A DNA stretch of 58,225 nt, taken from NCBI RefSeq assembly GCF_934772795.1, contig NZ_CAKVMR010000006.1, positions 1-58,225 of the forward strand, given 5' to 3'. Position 1 is the stretch's first letter. Each line of letters begins with the position of its first letter. Made by a program: the position numbers and the translations under genes. Below are positions 25,801 to 34,835 of the stretch, piece after piece. The notes under the pieces were generated by a model, which was not told the origin of the DNA, did no database searches, and saw nothing but the letters and a program-made list of their open reading frames with translations. Source of the stretch: an uncultured Holdemanella sp. GTDB lineage: Bacteria > Bacillota_I > Bacilli_A > Erysipelotrichales > Erysipelotrichaceae.

Positions 25801-26094
25801 CAAGTTAAAAATACAAACCCTAAAAAGATACTGGATCTGTTTAAAGTACTCTGCCAGGGTAAAGAAGAACCAATTGAAAAATTAGTCAAATCTTTTAATA
25901 AAAAGACAAAGAATGGATTAGATATGTCAGACTATACATATTTGTTGGAACAGGCTGTTTTTGATATTAAAGGTGTTGTAGAACAAAAAGGAGTTCAATC
26001 TTTATTTCAAATCGGACAAGCTACTTTGTTAGATAATACAGTAAGTGGATTAAATGATTTCGAATTAGTTTCTTTCTTGGTGATGGAATCATGA
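22864..26094 (+). CDS. SNF2-type helicase with N-terminal PLD-like domain, defence operon
   Basis: 1076 residues. The N-terminal 130 residues resemble a phospholipase-D-like nuclease fold (ITISSPIFTIYAFEELRKVL). The ATPase core has Walker A (GLGKT near 280), DESH (near 365) and SATPVNN (near 404). The second RecA domain ends with GRVDRIGS (near 813). GAGGTG precedes the ATG. Such helicases accompany several restriction and DISARM-like systems. Here it is in one operon with DUF4391 and type III Mod/Res genes and overlaps the next gene by 4 nt. Confidence 0.85.
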   Translation: MPIVLDNNKIGAVGEYVKENTQEGADITISSPIFTIYAFEELRKVLEKSNKFKFLFNEPTFIKRIIANDKEVKEFELQMHQRERNVSEFNLEIGLKNNLDQNQIASKCYNFIKEKGEIKSVVKSGSVSPSNILVENKEGSYLIQGNNIAFSKDGLGYTNQIRFDFNTVSDDQQMIDQYKAFINQIFENEDLVADVKDELLKHLSNLYKENSPELIYYLTLYNIFGEKLLNMDDMARVKERTGINKTKIWNALYNFQHDAVVGAIKKLELYNGCIIADSVGLGKTFEALAIIKYYELRNDRVLVLCPKKLRSNWTSFRENSVTNFLAEDRFNYDVLNHTDLSRDKGKSGDINLETINWGNYDLVVIDESHNFRNNNAFKGKETRYQKLMNRIIKSGVKTKVLMLSATPVNNRLADLKNQIMFITEDQDDAFKDSVGINSIETTLRVAQTRFKEWSKLPEEKRTTATLLPMLDYNFFNLLNTVTIARSRRQIQTYYDTKDIGEFPTRLKPISVKSDIDINKNFPPLGKVNGMIASLHLAIYSPMLYVLPSKLEYYEALYDQEVKGGTGKFKQVDREKNIVNLMRVNIFKRLESSVNSFTLTLERILSQIEIMMDILDKGQEYDFDDDTFSNVEDDDFDYEVGGKIKIKVKDLDALRLREDLAEDRKILEELLYQSIDVTPDKDAKLHDLKNQITNKIMHPINEENKKIIIFTSFSDTAEYLYKCLNEWLLKTHGLYCGLVTGGSGVKTNLKSVSNQFESILANFSPRSNHLRTDKDQIDVLIATDCISEGQNLQDCDYLINYDIHWNPVRIVQRFGRVDRIGSTNKVIQLVNFWPNMELDEYINLENRVKNRMVMLDLSATGDDDLLSAESKNLEYRKNQLKQLQNEVLDVEDLQGGISITDLTLDDFIMSLDRYMKEHPNVLEKYPTGVYAITNIPEKNKDECTAGVIYCLKQKKYTDNQESASSLYPYYLVYVKDDGSIQVKNTNPKKILDLFKVLCQGKEEPIEKLVKSFNKKTKNGLDMSDYTYLLEQAVFDIKGVVEQKGVQSLFQIGQATLLDNTVSGLNDFELVSFLVMES

Positions 26095-26819
26095 GATTAT
26101 TAGAAAAGTTAGAAATTCCAACATTACAAAAACAACGAATTCCTGTTAAAACACTGATTGAACAACTACAACCTACACCTGAAAATAAAAGATTAATTGA
26201 AAGTCATGTTGCTTCTATTTATCTTGTAAGTTTATTGAATGAACAGATAATTCATTATAGAGCATATAAAGATGAGGAGTACAGCTATCAGGCGATTTAT
26301 GTGTTACAGGTAACATTGAAAAAGGATGATCAGTTAACTGATCTTTCTGTTCAGCTGCATTCAGCATTTCCAGAACCTACCATCCTTTTAATGGACTATG
26401 CTTCTGATAAAGAATGGATCAGTGCAGCACCTAAAAGAATCAACAGGGTGGATACAACAAAAACTGTTTTAGATGATATTGTTGTACAAAAGATAGATGG
26501 AGAAGCTTATAAGTATTTAGATCTATCAAAATTATCAGCAGCCAATCTGAAAGAATATTACATGAAGGTTGTACAATTACTGTACAGAATTGCTGTTTAT
26601 AGCATTATCAATATATATCCAGAAGTTGATTTGGATTTTAAGACTGTTATTAAAGAGTATCAGCAATGTTCTTCAAATATCAGCTATTTGAAAGAACAGT
26701 ATAAAAAATCTGCGATGAAAGCGGAGCAGCTGGATGTAGATGATCAAATATATGATGAAGAACAGAAACAGAAACAAATTATACAGAAATTGAGAGGCGA
26801 TACACTTGGAATTAAATAA
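26091..26819 (+). CDS. DUF4391 domain protein
   Basis: A 242-residue protein of the DUF4391 family, which is found next to PLD/SNF2 helicases and type III methylases. The N-terminal half includes the conserved segment LVSLLNEQIIHYRAYKDEEY; the C-terminal 60 residues are a charged coiled-coil (YLKEQYKKSAMKAEQL). It overlaps both neighbours, so it probably forms a complex with the helicase. Molecular function is not known. Confidence 0.75.
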   Translation: MRLLEKLEIPTLQKQRIPVKTLIEQLQPTPENKRLIESHVASIYLVSLLNEQIIHYRAYKDEEYSYQAIYVLQVTLKKDDQLTDLSVQLHSAFPEPTILLMDYASDKEWISAAPKRINRVDTTKTVLDDIVVQKIDGEAYKYLDLSKLSAANLKEYYMKVVQLLYRIAVYSIINIYPEVDLDFKTVIKEYQQCSSNISYLKEQYKKSAMKAEQLDVDDQIYDEEQKQKQIIQKLRGDTLGIK

Positions 26820-27201
26820 AGACTGTGTTAGAGATATACTTTTAAAATGTAAAGAGTTACTACATATGAATGATGATGGTACAATGAATATTTTAAGTTC
26901 AAAAGATTTACATGAAGTACTACCAAATTATGATTTATCAGTTATAAAGTATTCTGTTTTAAAGATGAAAGAAGCAAAATTAATTAATGCGAAAATTTTT
27001 TCTTATGATGATTCAATAATAGACGAATTCTTAATAATAGATATTACATATTTTGGTCATGAATTTATTGAGCAAATTAAAGATGATAATAACTGGAATA
27101 AAGTCAAAGATGTTGCAAAGAAAGTTGGATCATCATCAATTGATATTCTTTTGCAAATAGCAGCTGGGGTATTAACAAATAAGATTAATAATTGTATTTA
27201 A
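26806..27201 (+). CDS. DUF2513 domain protein
   Basis: 131 residues, starting at TTG 26806 with GAGAGG 8 nt upstream and overlapping the DUF4391 gene by 14 nt. The pattern LNKDCVRDILLKC, then IKYSVLKMKEAKLINA and ITYFGHEFIEQIKDDNNWNK, is that of DUF2513, a small winged-helix-like family common in mobile elements. Likely an accessory or regulatory protein. Confidence 0.75.
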   Translation: MELNKDCVRDILLKCKELLHMNDDGTMNILSSKDLHEVLPNYDLSVIKYSVLKMKEAKLINAKIFSYDDSIIDEFLIIDITYFGHEFIEQIKDDNNWNKVKDVAKKVGSSSIDILLQIAAGVLTNKINNCI

Positions 27202-27214
27202 AGGAGAAACTGAA

Positions 27215-29125
27215 ATGGATAGAATCGATGGGCTAAGTTTAAACTTAGAAAAGAATAATATAGCTAAAATTAAAGAATTATTTCCTGAAGCAGTAGAAGA
27301 AGGAAAAATTAATTTTGATATGCTGAGAGCAATGCTTGGAGATGAGATCGATGATTCCAGGGAAAAGTATCAATTTACTTGGAATGGTAAAGCTAAATCA
27401 ATTAAATTAGCTCAAACACCTTCATCAGCAACATTAAGACCTTGCAAAGAAAAATCAAAAGACTGGGATACAACAGAAAATCTTTATATTGAAGGAGATA
27501 ATCTAGAAGTATTAAAACAACTCCAAAAAACATATTATGGCAAAATAAAAATGATCTATATTGATCCACCTTACAATACAGGTAATGATTTTGTATATCA
27601 TGATGATTTTAAAAACAGTCTGGATAATTATAAGGAACAAACAAATCAGATAACATCATCAAATCCAGAAAGTAATGGTAGATTCCATACAGATTGGTTG
27701 AATATGATGTATCCAAGACTACAGCTAGCTAAAAATTTATTGTCAGAAGATGGTGTTATTTTAATAAGTATTGATGATAATGAAGAAGTGAATTTGCAGA
27801 AGATTTGTAATGAAATATTTGGTGAATACAATTTTGTGGGAAAATTTGCGGTACAAGTTAATCCTAGAGGAAGAAATCTTGATTTATATATTGCCAAAAC
27901 ATATGAACCAATACTTATTTATGTAAAAAATTATGGTAATACATCTTCAATAAATAAAATTGGAAAAGATGAAAAAATGTTATCTGAATACAATCGCATT
28001 GATGATAATGGAAAATTTAGACCTATAGGGCTAAGAAACCGTAATCAAGCATTTAATCCGGAAACAAGACCAAGTCTATACTATCCGCTATATGTTGATC
28101 CTGAAAATGGAAATGTTTCTGTGGAGAAAAAAGATAATTATACCGTTGAAGTATTTCCAAACGCCTCTGAAACAATACCAACATGTTGGACATGGTCAAA
28201 GCAGAAAGTAAAAAATGAAAACAACTTAATTTTTGCTGAACAAACTACAAATGGATGGAGAATTTTTAGAAAAGATTATTTAAATACCGGAAATTCAGCT
28301 ACTACTTTAGCAAAATCACTGCAATTAGAAAATGAATTTAATAATGATTGGGGTAAAAAAAGAATAAAACAACTTTTTGACTTAAATATAATGAGTTTTC
28401 CTAAATCACCCAATTTAATGAAAAGATTAGTAGAGCTTGGAGCTGAGCGTGATTCTGTTATTTTAGATTTCTTTTCTGGCTCTTCAACTTTAGCGGACGC
28501 AATTATGCAATTTAATTCAGAAGATGGTGGAAATCGCAAATTCATCATGGTTCAACTTCCGGAATTATGCGATGAAAAATCAGAAGCATATAAAGCTGGA
28601 TATAAAAATATATGTGAAATTGGAGAAGAACGTATTCGCAGAGCTGGAGAACAGATTAAAGTCGATTGGGAAAAGGAACATCCTAAAGATACTTTATTAT
28701 CAGGTGAAGAAGAATTTACTGCAGATATAGGATTTAAAGTATTTAAACTTGATTCTAGTAATGTGAATGAGTGGGATACTAGTTTGGAACTAGACGAAAA
28801 AGAATTATCTGCTCGTTTAGGTGAAGTATTTAAACATGATAGAAGTAAAGAAGATATTCTTTATGAAATCATGCTTAAATATGGTGTATTTGATAGACAA
28901 GTAGAAGAAATAGAAGTAAATGGTAAAATAATGTATCGAGTGGGTAAACGATACATGATTGTTTGTCTAGAAGATGATCTTACAAGTGAAGATGTAAAAG
29001 CGATTGGAGAATTATCACCAAGAACTGTAATCTTCAAAGAAAGTGGCTTTGTTGATGATAATGCTAAAATCAATGCAGTATATAATTTAGAACACGCTGG
29101 TGTTGAAGATATTAAATGTATATAA
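27215..29125 (+). CDS. mod: Type III restriction-modification Mod DNA methyltransferase
   Basis: 636 residues with the beta-class N6-adenine/N4-cytosine methylase motifs: DPPYNTG (near 116) and the AdoMet-binding FFSGSST (near 420). The middle region (about 200-380) is the variable target-recognition part. AAGGAG precedes the ATG. It pairs with the Res gene that follows. Methylation both protects host DNA and sets the recognition specificity of the system. Confidence 0.9.
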   Translation: MDRIDGLSLNLEKNNIAKIKELFPEAVEEGKINFDMLRAMLGDEIDDSREKYQFTWNGKAKSIKLAQTPSSATLRPCKEKSKDWDTTENLYIEGDNLEVLKQLQKTYYGKIKMIYIDPPYNTGNDFVYHDDFKNSLDNYKEQTNQITSSNPESNGRFHTDWLNMMYPRLQLAKNLLSEDGVILISIDDNEEVNLQKICNEIFGEYNFVGKFAVQVNPRGRNLDLYIAKTYEPILIYVKNYGNTSSINKIGKDEKMLSEYNRIDDNGKFRPIGLRNRNQAFNPETRPSLYYPLYVDPENGNVSVEKKDNYTVEVFPNASETIPTCWTWSKQKVKNENNLIFAEQTTNGWRIFRKDYLNTGNSATTLAKSLQLENEFNNDWGKKRIKQLFDLNIMSFPKSPNLMKRLVELGAERDSVILDFFSGSSTLADAIMQFNSEDGGNRKFIMVQLPELCDEKSEAYKAGYKNICEIGEERIRRAGEQIKVDWEKEHPKDTLLSGEEEFTADIGFKVFKLDSSNVNEWDTSLELDEKELSARLGEVFKHDRSKEDILYEIMLKYGVFDRQVEEIEVNGKIMYRVGKRYMIVCLEDDLTSEDVKAIGELSPRTVIFKESGFVDDNAKINAVYNLEHAGVEDIKCI

Positions 29126-29141
29126 AGAAAGGAGTTTGCAA

Positions 29142-32120
29142 ATGAAGTTAAAATTTGTAGATCAACCCTATCAAACAGATGCAGTGAATGCAATATGTGA
29201 TATTTTTGATGGCTGTGAAGTAAAAGATTCTTTATTTACAATTGAAGTAGATCAAAGAAATCAATTGGATTTTAATGCTGAAGGTGTTAGTTACTTCATA
29301 GGTCATTCTAATAAATTATCGATTAATGATTTTACAATGCTTGAAAATGTTCAAAGTATTCAAGAACATAACGATATTCAAATGTCTAAAAGTCTTCAAA
29401 ATCGTAATTTTACGATTGAGATGGAGACTGGTACAGGTAAAACATATGTTTATACTAAGACTATCTTAGAAATGAATAAACGTTATGGTTTTACTAAGTT
29501 TATTATTGTTGTCCCTAGTATTGCAATTAAAGAAGGTGTGAATAATTCTTTAAATGCGACAAAAGATCATTTCATGGAAAAATATGACAATGTAGTCTAC
29601 AACTACTTTGTATATGATTCTAATCACTTGGAAAGGATCAGAGAATTTGCTACAAGCACAAATATTGAAATCATGATTATTAATATTGATGCTTTTAGAA
29701 AGAGCTTTACAGATCCTTCTAAAGAAACAAAGGCAAATTTGATTCATAGAACAAGTGATAAATTAAATGGGAATAAGCCAATCGATTTGATTGCTGGAAC
29801 AAATCCAATTGTTATCATTGATGAACCGCAATCTGTAGATGGTACAAAGAAATCAAAAGAAGCCATTGCTTCCTTAAATCCTTTATGTACCTTGCGTTAT
29901 TCAGCAACCCACAAAGAGCTCTACAATTTAATGTATCGTTTAACACCAGTAGATGCTTATCAAGAAAATTTAGTTAAACATATTGAAGTTGCTTCCATTA
30001 CAAGTAATGAAGCAAGTACAAAACCATATGTTAAATTAATGAGTGTATCTGAAAAAAATGGATTTTCTTGTCGATTGGAAATTTATGTAAATAATAAAAA
30101 AACAGGTGTTATTGGTAAAAAAGTAGTTACAGCAAAAACAAAAGATGATTTGTGGGAATTATCAAATGAAGTTGATTACTATAAAAATAATGGCTATATC
30201 ATTGATAATATTGATTGTTTCCCAGGTGAGGAATCAGTTACTTTTAGTAATGGAGAATTCTTGAATATTGGTGATGTAATTGGTAATGTTGATGAATCAG
30301 CTATGAAACGTGCACAAATTCGTCAAACAATTGAAATGCATCTCAATAAAGAACTTCATTATATGAAACAAGGCATTAAAGTTTTAAGCTTGTTCTTCAT
30401 TGATGAAGTATCTAAATATCGTGATTATTCTAGAGAAGATGAAAAAGGTGATTATCAAATCTGGTTTGAAGAAGAATACAGTAAACTCATTAATCAACCT
30501 CGTTATAAACTTCTTAGAGAAAAATATGGAGATTATATTTCTACTGATCCTACTGCTGTACATGATGGATACTTTGCACAGGATGGTAAAGGTAGAATTA
30601 AAAACTCTAGTGGTACAACAAATGATGATGAAACAACGTACCAGTTAATTATGAAGGATAAGGAACGTTTGTTGAGTTTTGATGAACCAATTCGTTTTAT
30701 TTTCTCCCACTCAGCTTTAAAAGAAGGTTGGGATAATCCAAATGTGTTCCAAGTTTGTACTTTAGTTGAAACGAAAGATACAATGACAAAACGTCAAAAG
30801 ATTGGTCGTGGTTTACGTATTTGTGTTAATCAAAACGGTGAACGTGTACTTGAACCTAAATACAATACATTAAGTGTTATTGCCAACGAATCTTATAAAG
30901 AATTCGCAAGTACGCTTCAAAAAGAACTTGAGAGTGATAACTTCAAATTTGGTATTATTGAACCAATCAGTTTTACTGGTATTGCGGTTAAGCAACATGA
31001 TGGTAAATTAGTGGAATTAACGCAAAAGGAATCTGAAGAAATATTCAACTATCTTGTAAAGAATGAATACATGACTTCTAAGGGCAAAATCACAAATAAA
31101 TATCATCAAGAAAAGCATGATGATAAATTTGTTTTACCAGAACAATATGAATCATTTACTCCAAAGGTTATGAAACGTATTGATAATTTATCAAGAGAAA
31201 TTGAAATTAAAGATGCTTCTACAAAAGTACCTGTAAAGATTAATAAAGAAGTTCAATTGTCTCCTGAATTTGTGTCATTGTGGAATAAAATTAAACAAAA
31301 GACAGTTTATACAATCAATATGGATATGGATGCATTTAAAAAGCAAGCTATTGAACAAATTCAAAATATGCCACATATTCGTGCTGATAAAATTGATGCT
31401 CAGATTACCAATGTTGATATCACAAAACAAGGTGTTAAAGATGTGGGACATCAAGTAAGAGAACTTGGGGCGGTTTATGAATTTGAAAAGATGACCTACC
31501 CTGATTTTATTCGTAGACTTCAAGATTCAACAGGTTTATTAAGAAAAACAATCATTGAAATTGTTGCAAAATCAGGAAGACTAAAAGAATTCTATGTTAA
31601 TCCTGAAGAATGGATTAAACAAGTATCTAAGATATTATTGTCCGTAAAAAAAGAAAATCTTACTGAAGGAATCAAGTATGAAAAAGTTGACGATTACTAT
31701 GAACAGGATTTTATTTTCAATGATGAAGAATTGTATGGATATAAAGATCGTAATTTATTAGATGTTTCTAGTGAAAAGAACATTTATGATCATGTTATTT
31801 ATGATTCTGAAATTGAACGTGAATTTGCGGTAGATGCTGAAAATGATGATGATGTTCTTCTTTATGCAAAATTACCTAGTAGGTTTAAAATTGATACTCC
31901 TATTGGAAATTATAATCCAGACTGGGCAGTTGTTTTAAATACAAATGAAGGAGAAAAGCTTTATTTTGTAGCAGAAACAAAAGGTACTGAAAATATCAAT
32001 GATTTAAAGGGTACAGAAAAGAAAAAAATTCTTTGTGGTAGAAAACATTTTGAAGTTATCGATACTGGAATTAAATATGAAGTTGTAAAAGAGTTAAAAA
32101 CATTAAAATCAAAATGCTAA
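29142..32120 (+). CDS. res: Type III restriction-modification Res helicase-endonuclease
   Basis: 992 residues from ATG 29142 (AAAGGAG upstream). Superfamily 2 motifs: METGTGKTYVYTK (near 95-107) and IIDEPQSV (near 225). A C-terminal PD-(D/E)xK nuclease has NPDWAVV and AETKG (near 925-945). Length and order match type III Res subunits. It is in an operon with Mod, so a working type III restriction system is likely. Confidence 0.9.
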   Translation: MKLKFVDQPYQTDAVNAICDIFDGCEVKDSLFTIEVDQRNQLDFNAEGVSYFIGHSNKLSINDFTMLENVQSIQEHNDIQMSKSLQNRNFTIEMETGTGKTYVYTKTILEMNKRYGFTKFIIVVPSIAIKEGVNNSLNATKDHFMEKYDNVVYNYFVYDSNHLERIREFATSTNIEIMIINIDAFRKSFTDPSKETKANLIHRTSDKLNGNKPIDLIAGTNPIVIIDEPQSVDGTKKSKEAIASLNPLCTLRYSATHKELYNLMYRLTPVDAYQENLVKHIEVASITSNEASTKPYVKLMSVSEKNGFSCRLEIYVNNKKTGVIGKKVVTAKTKDDLWELSNEVDYYKNNGYIIDNIDCFPGEESVTFSNGEFLNIGDVIGNVDESAMKRAQIRQTIEMHLNKELHYMKQGIKVLSLFFIDEVSKYRDYSREDEKGDYQIWFEEEYSKLINQPRYKLLREKYGDYISTDPTAVHDGYFAQDGKGRIKNSSGTTNDDETTYQLIMKDKERLLSFDEPIRFIFSHSALKEGWDNPNVFQVCTLVETKDTMTKRQKIGRGLRICVNQNGERVLEPKYNTLSVIANESYKEFASTLQKELESDNFKFGIIEPISFTGIAVKQHDGKLVELTQKESEEIFNYLVKNEYMTSKGKITNKYHQEKHDDKFVLPEQYESFTPKVMKRIDNLSREIEIKDASTKVPVKINKEVQLSPEFVSLWNKIKQKTVYTINMDMDAFKKQAIEQIQNMPHIRADKIDAQITNVDITKQGVKDVGHQVRELGAVYEFEKMTYPDFIRRLQDSTGLLRKTIIEIVAKSGRLKEFYVNPEEWIKQVSKILLSVKKENLTEGIKYEKVDDYYEQDFIFNDEELYGYKDRNLLDVSSEKNIYDHVIYDSEIEREFAVDAENDDDVLLYAKLPSRFKIDTPIGNYNPDWAVVLNTNEGEKLYFVAETKGTENINDLKGTEKKKILCGRKHFEVIDTGIKYEVVKELKTLKSKC

Positions 32121-32132
32121 GGAGATGAAATA

Positions 32133-34274
32133 ATGAAAATTGATTTACATTGTCACACAAAAAAGACTAAAAGTGGTGATGCTATAACACGAAATGTTTC
32201 CTGTGAAAAGTTCATCTCACAAATACAAAATGCAGGAGTCTCAATTGTTGCGATTACAAATCACAATTGTTTTGACTATGAACAATATGTTGAATTTAAT
32301 AATGTGGCGAAAAATCAAGGTATACAAATATGGCCTGGCATTGAGTTAGACGTTAAAGGTGATCAAAGTAAGGGACATTGTATAATAATTGCAAATCCAC
32401 AATATGCTTTTGAATTTTCAGAAAAATGCAAAGATGCAATTAAGGATACTCATCCAGATTTATTTGAGATGAATATTCATTCAATTGTGAAAACATTTTA
32501 TGAATTCGATATTACTGTTATAGCTCATTATGGTTGGAAAAAGCCTAGTTTATCTGATTATGATTTGGAGCAATTGAAAAATGATTTATCTGGAAAAAAA
32601 CCATTATTTCTAGAAGTTCCACAATTAAGAAGTGCTGGGATTTTATATGCTCACAATATTAATAGTTTTATCGGTTCTGATGTGCAAAATTGGGATAACT
32701 ACTGTAATTACGAATTGCCAGAATTGAAAATGCCTATTTCTGACTATCAACATTTTAATTTGTTGGTAAAAAAAGATGAACAGGTTTTAAATACTTTCGT
32801 AAATCAAAAAATAAATGAATTGGTAAAAATTGTTCCTTTTGAAGATTGTGCTATTCAATTACCAATTTACAATGATATTAATATTATTTTTGGTGGTAAA
32901 GGAACTGGAAAGAGTTCATTTTTAAAAAAGCTAAAAGAACATTTTGAATCTCGTGGCAACTCTGATGTTTCCTATTATGAGGGTCAAACTAAAGAATCAG
33001 AATTTAAAAAAATGATTCAAATTGAAAATGAAGATTCGGATTTTTTGTTATTTGGAATAAATGATTGCTCTAAAGAAATCCAATCTATTTCTACATGGAC
33101 AGATTCAATAGTTACACCGATAACAAGATATAAAGAATGGGCTAAAACTAAAGATATAAATAAATATAGTGCAAAGTTTGGGTTTAAAGATACAGTTTTT
33201 ACCGAAAAAATATCTAGTGAAAAATATATTCAGGTTTTAGAAGATTATAGAACTTTATCTAGTATATTGAATGATTTTAATAAGTTGTATAATGAAAATC
33301 TTTATTTAGATAAAGAAAATAAAGAGTTACTAGTTCAATTGTTAAATGCAGCACTTCGTAATGCCAAAAACAGTCTAAAAAACGAATGGTGTAAATTACA
33401 AGGGTTAAAACTCGAAAAATTTACTATTGAAAAAATGAAAAATCTTTGTCAAACAAAGTCTGGTGTAAATCAATTGCCTTCTAGTACAGGTTTATTAGAT
33501 ACATATTCTAAATGTTTAAATTTATATAATGAAACGACTAATATCAAAAAATTGTTAAATGAAGAAAATAAGTGCATTAAATCTAAACTAGGTGATTTAA
33601 AAGAAAAAGGTCCTATTTATAATGAAAAATTGATTTTCATAAATCCAAAAATTGCAAAAAATGTTTCTTTAAAAAAAGGAGCTAATTATACAATTACAGA
33701 TTTAAGAACTGCATATGATTATATTGAAAAAATACAGGCAAAGTCATTTGAACAAAATAAAGGATCCAATATTTCAGCATTAAATAATCTTTTACAAAAC
33801 AAAGGTATAACTTCTTTACGCGATTTCATAGGAGTAAAAAATAGAATAGTCAATCAAAATAATGAAGAATATAATCCTTCAAATGGGGAACAATCAATGT
33901 TACTTTTGGCCAACGCATTGGTTGACGATTCAAAAAATGTATTTATATTAGATGAGCCAGAAATGAGTGTGGGACATAAATATATTAATGATATTATCCT
34001 TCCACGACTAATTGAACTTTCAAAGCTTAATAAAACAATTATTATTTCAACTCATGATGCAAATATAGGTGTTAGAACTTTACCGTTGCTATCAGTTTAT
34101 AGAGAGTATCTCGGAAATGATAAATACGCAACATATATTGGAAATCCATTTACAAATGTATTAGTAAATTACAAAGATGATAACGATACATGTATTTGGT
34201 CGGAAAAAAGCATGAGCACACTTGAAGGTGGTGAAGGAGCTTTTATTGAGAGAGGTGAAATTTATGGAAAGTAA
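32133..34274 (+). CDS. TrlF-type protein: PHP domain fused to an AAA/ABC-like ATPase
   Basis: 713 residues. The N-terminal PHP phosphoesterase domain has HCHT (near 7), TNHN (near 46) and GIEL. An ABC/SMC-like ATPase follows, with Walker A (GGKGTGKSS near 253), a coiled-coil centre (about 400-540) and Walker B (FILDEPEMSVGHKY near 605). This is the TrlF layout often seen in defence islands. AGGAGATG precedes the ATG. It lies 12 nt after Res and is probably an added effector. Confidence 0.85.
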   Translation: MKIDLHCHTKKTKSGDAITRNVSCEKFISQIQNAGVSIVAITNHNCFDYEQYVEFNNVAKNQGIQIWPGIELDVKGDQSKGHCIIIANPQYAFEFSEKCKDAIKDTHPDLFEMNIHSIVKTFYEFDITVIAHYGWKKPSLSDYDLEQLKNDLSGKKPLFLEVPQLRSAGILYAHNINSFIGSDVQNWDNYCNYELPELKMPISDYQHFNLLVKKDEQVLNTFVNQKINELVKIVPFEDCAIQLPIYNDINIIFGGKGTGKSSFLKKLKEHFESRGNSDVSYYEGQTKESEFKKMIQIENEDSDFLLFGINDCSKEIQSISTWTDSIVTPITRYKEWAKTKDINKYSAKFGFKDTVFTEKISSEKYIQVLEDYRTLSSILNDFNKLYNENLYLDKENKELLVQLLNAALRNAKNSLKNEWCKLQGLKLEKFTIEKMKNLCQTKSGVNQLPSSTGLLDTYSKCLNLYNETTNIKKLLNEENKCIKSKLGDLKEKGPIYNEKLIFINPKIAKNVSLKKGANYTITDLRTAYDYIEKIQAKSFEQNKGSNISALNNLLQNKGITSLRDFIGVKNRIVNQNNEEYNPSNGEQSMLLLANALVDDSKNVFILDEPEMSVGHKYINDIILPRLIELSKLNKTIIISTHDANIGVRTLPLLSVYREYLGNDKYATYIGNPFTNVLVNYKDDNDTCIWSEKSMSTLEGGEGAFIERGEIYGK

Positions 34275-34566
34275 AGTTGTGCAACTTAAGGAAGAAAACG
34301 GGAAAGATGTATTGGAATTCAATATTAATTCGGATTTAACAAAGCAAATTGATCTAAATAATAAAGATCAAACAGGTTTGCGAGAGTTATTTTATGATGT
34401 TATTAACCAAGCGTTTGAAGAAGAATTTCAGTTTATATTGAATGTTAATCCAAATTATAAAAAAACTCTATATATAGAAATTTCTGAAGAATATATTAAA
34501 CAACTTAATTCTGAGTTAAAAAAAATTATTCAAGATATTCCTGAAGAATTAAAGAAAAATCAGTAA
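34264..34566 (+). CDS. Small protein following the TrlF-type gene
   Basis: 100 residues from ATG 34264 (GAGAGGTG upstream), overlapping the end of the TrlF-type gene by 11 nt. Acidic and helical, no recognised family. The tight overlap suggests it works with the TrlF-type ATPase. Confidence 0.65.
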   Translation: MESKVVQLKEENGKDVLEFNINSDLTKQIDLNNKDQTGLRELFYDVINQAFEEEFQFILNVNPNYKKTLYIEISEEYIKQLNSELKKIIQDIPEELKKNQ

Positions 34567-34594
34567 AATAGATTAGTTATTGTGAGATGATAAT

Positions 34595-34822
34595 TTGAAA
34601 CGATTCAATGAAGGAGATACTGTTTACTTTATTGCTTCTTCTGTCTTTGTAAGAAAAGCTAAGGTTGTTCGAAATGCTGGTGGATTTTGTACTATTATCT
34701 TTGACGGTAATGGCAATTGTGGTACTTCTGGTACTCGTGTTCGTGAATCTAAGTTGTATCGTACAGAAGAGGAAGCTAATGAAGTTGTTAAACTGCATAA
34801 GGAAGCAAACAAGCGAAGATGA
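34595..34822 (+). CDS. Small hypothetical basic protein
   Basis: 75 residues from a TTG start. The sequence has a KOW/SH3-like feel (FNEGDTVYFIASSVFVRKAKVV, then GGFCTIIFDGNGNC), a fold common in small nucleic-acid-binding proteins. The ribosome binding site is weak (GTGAG). It ends within a bidirectional terminator. Confidence 0.5.
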   Translation: MKRFNEGDTVYFIASSVFVRKAKVVRNAGGFCTIIFDGNGNCGTSGTRVRESKLYRTEEEANEVVKLHKEANKRR

Positions 34823-34835
34823 TGAGTCTTCGCTT
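34811..34835. terminator. Bidirectional terminator
   Basis: AAGCGAAGA / TCTTCGCTT with a 7-nt loop, between convergent genes; it includes the stop codon of the 34595 gene. Confidence 0.75.

Noticed and set aside
22864..34566. Labelling the defence island as DISARM or BREX
   Set aside because: The hallmark genes drmA/drmB or pglZ/brxL are absent; only the helicase type is similar. Type III RM with accessory genes is the supported description.
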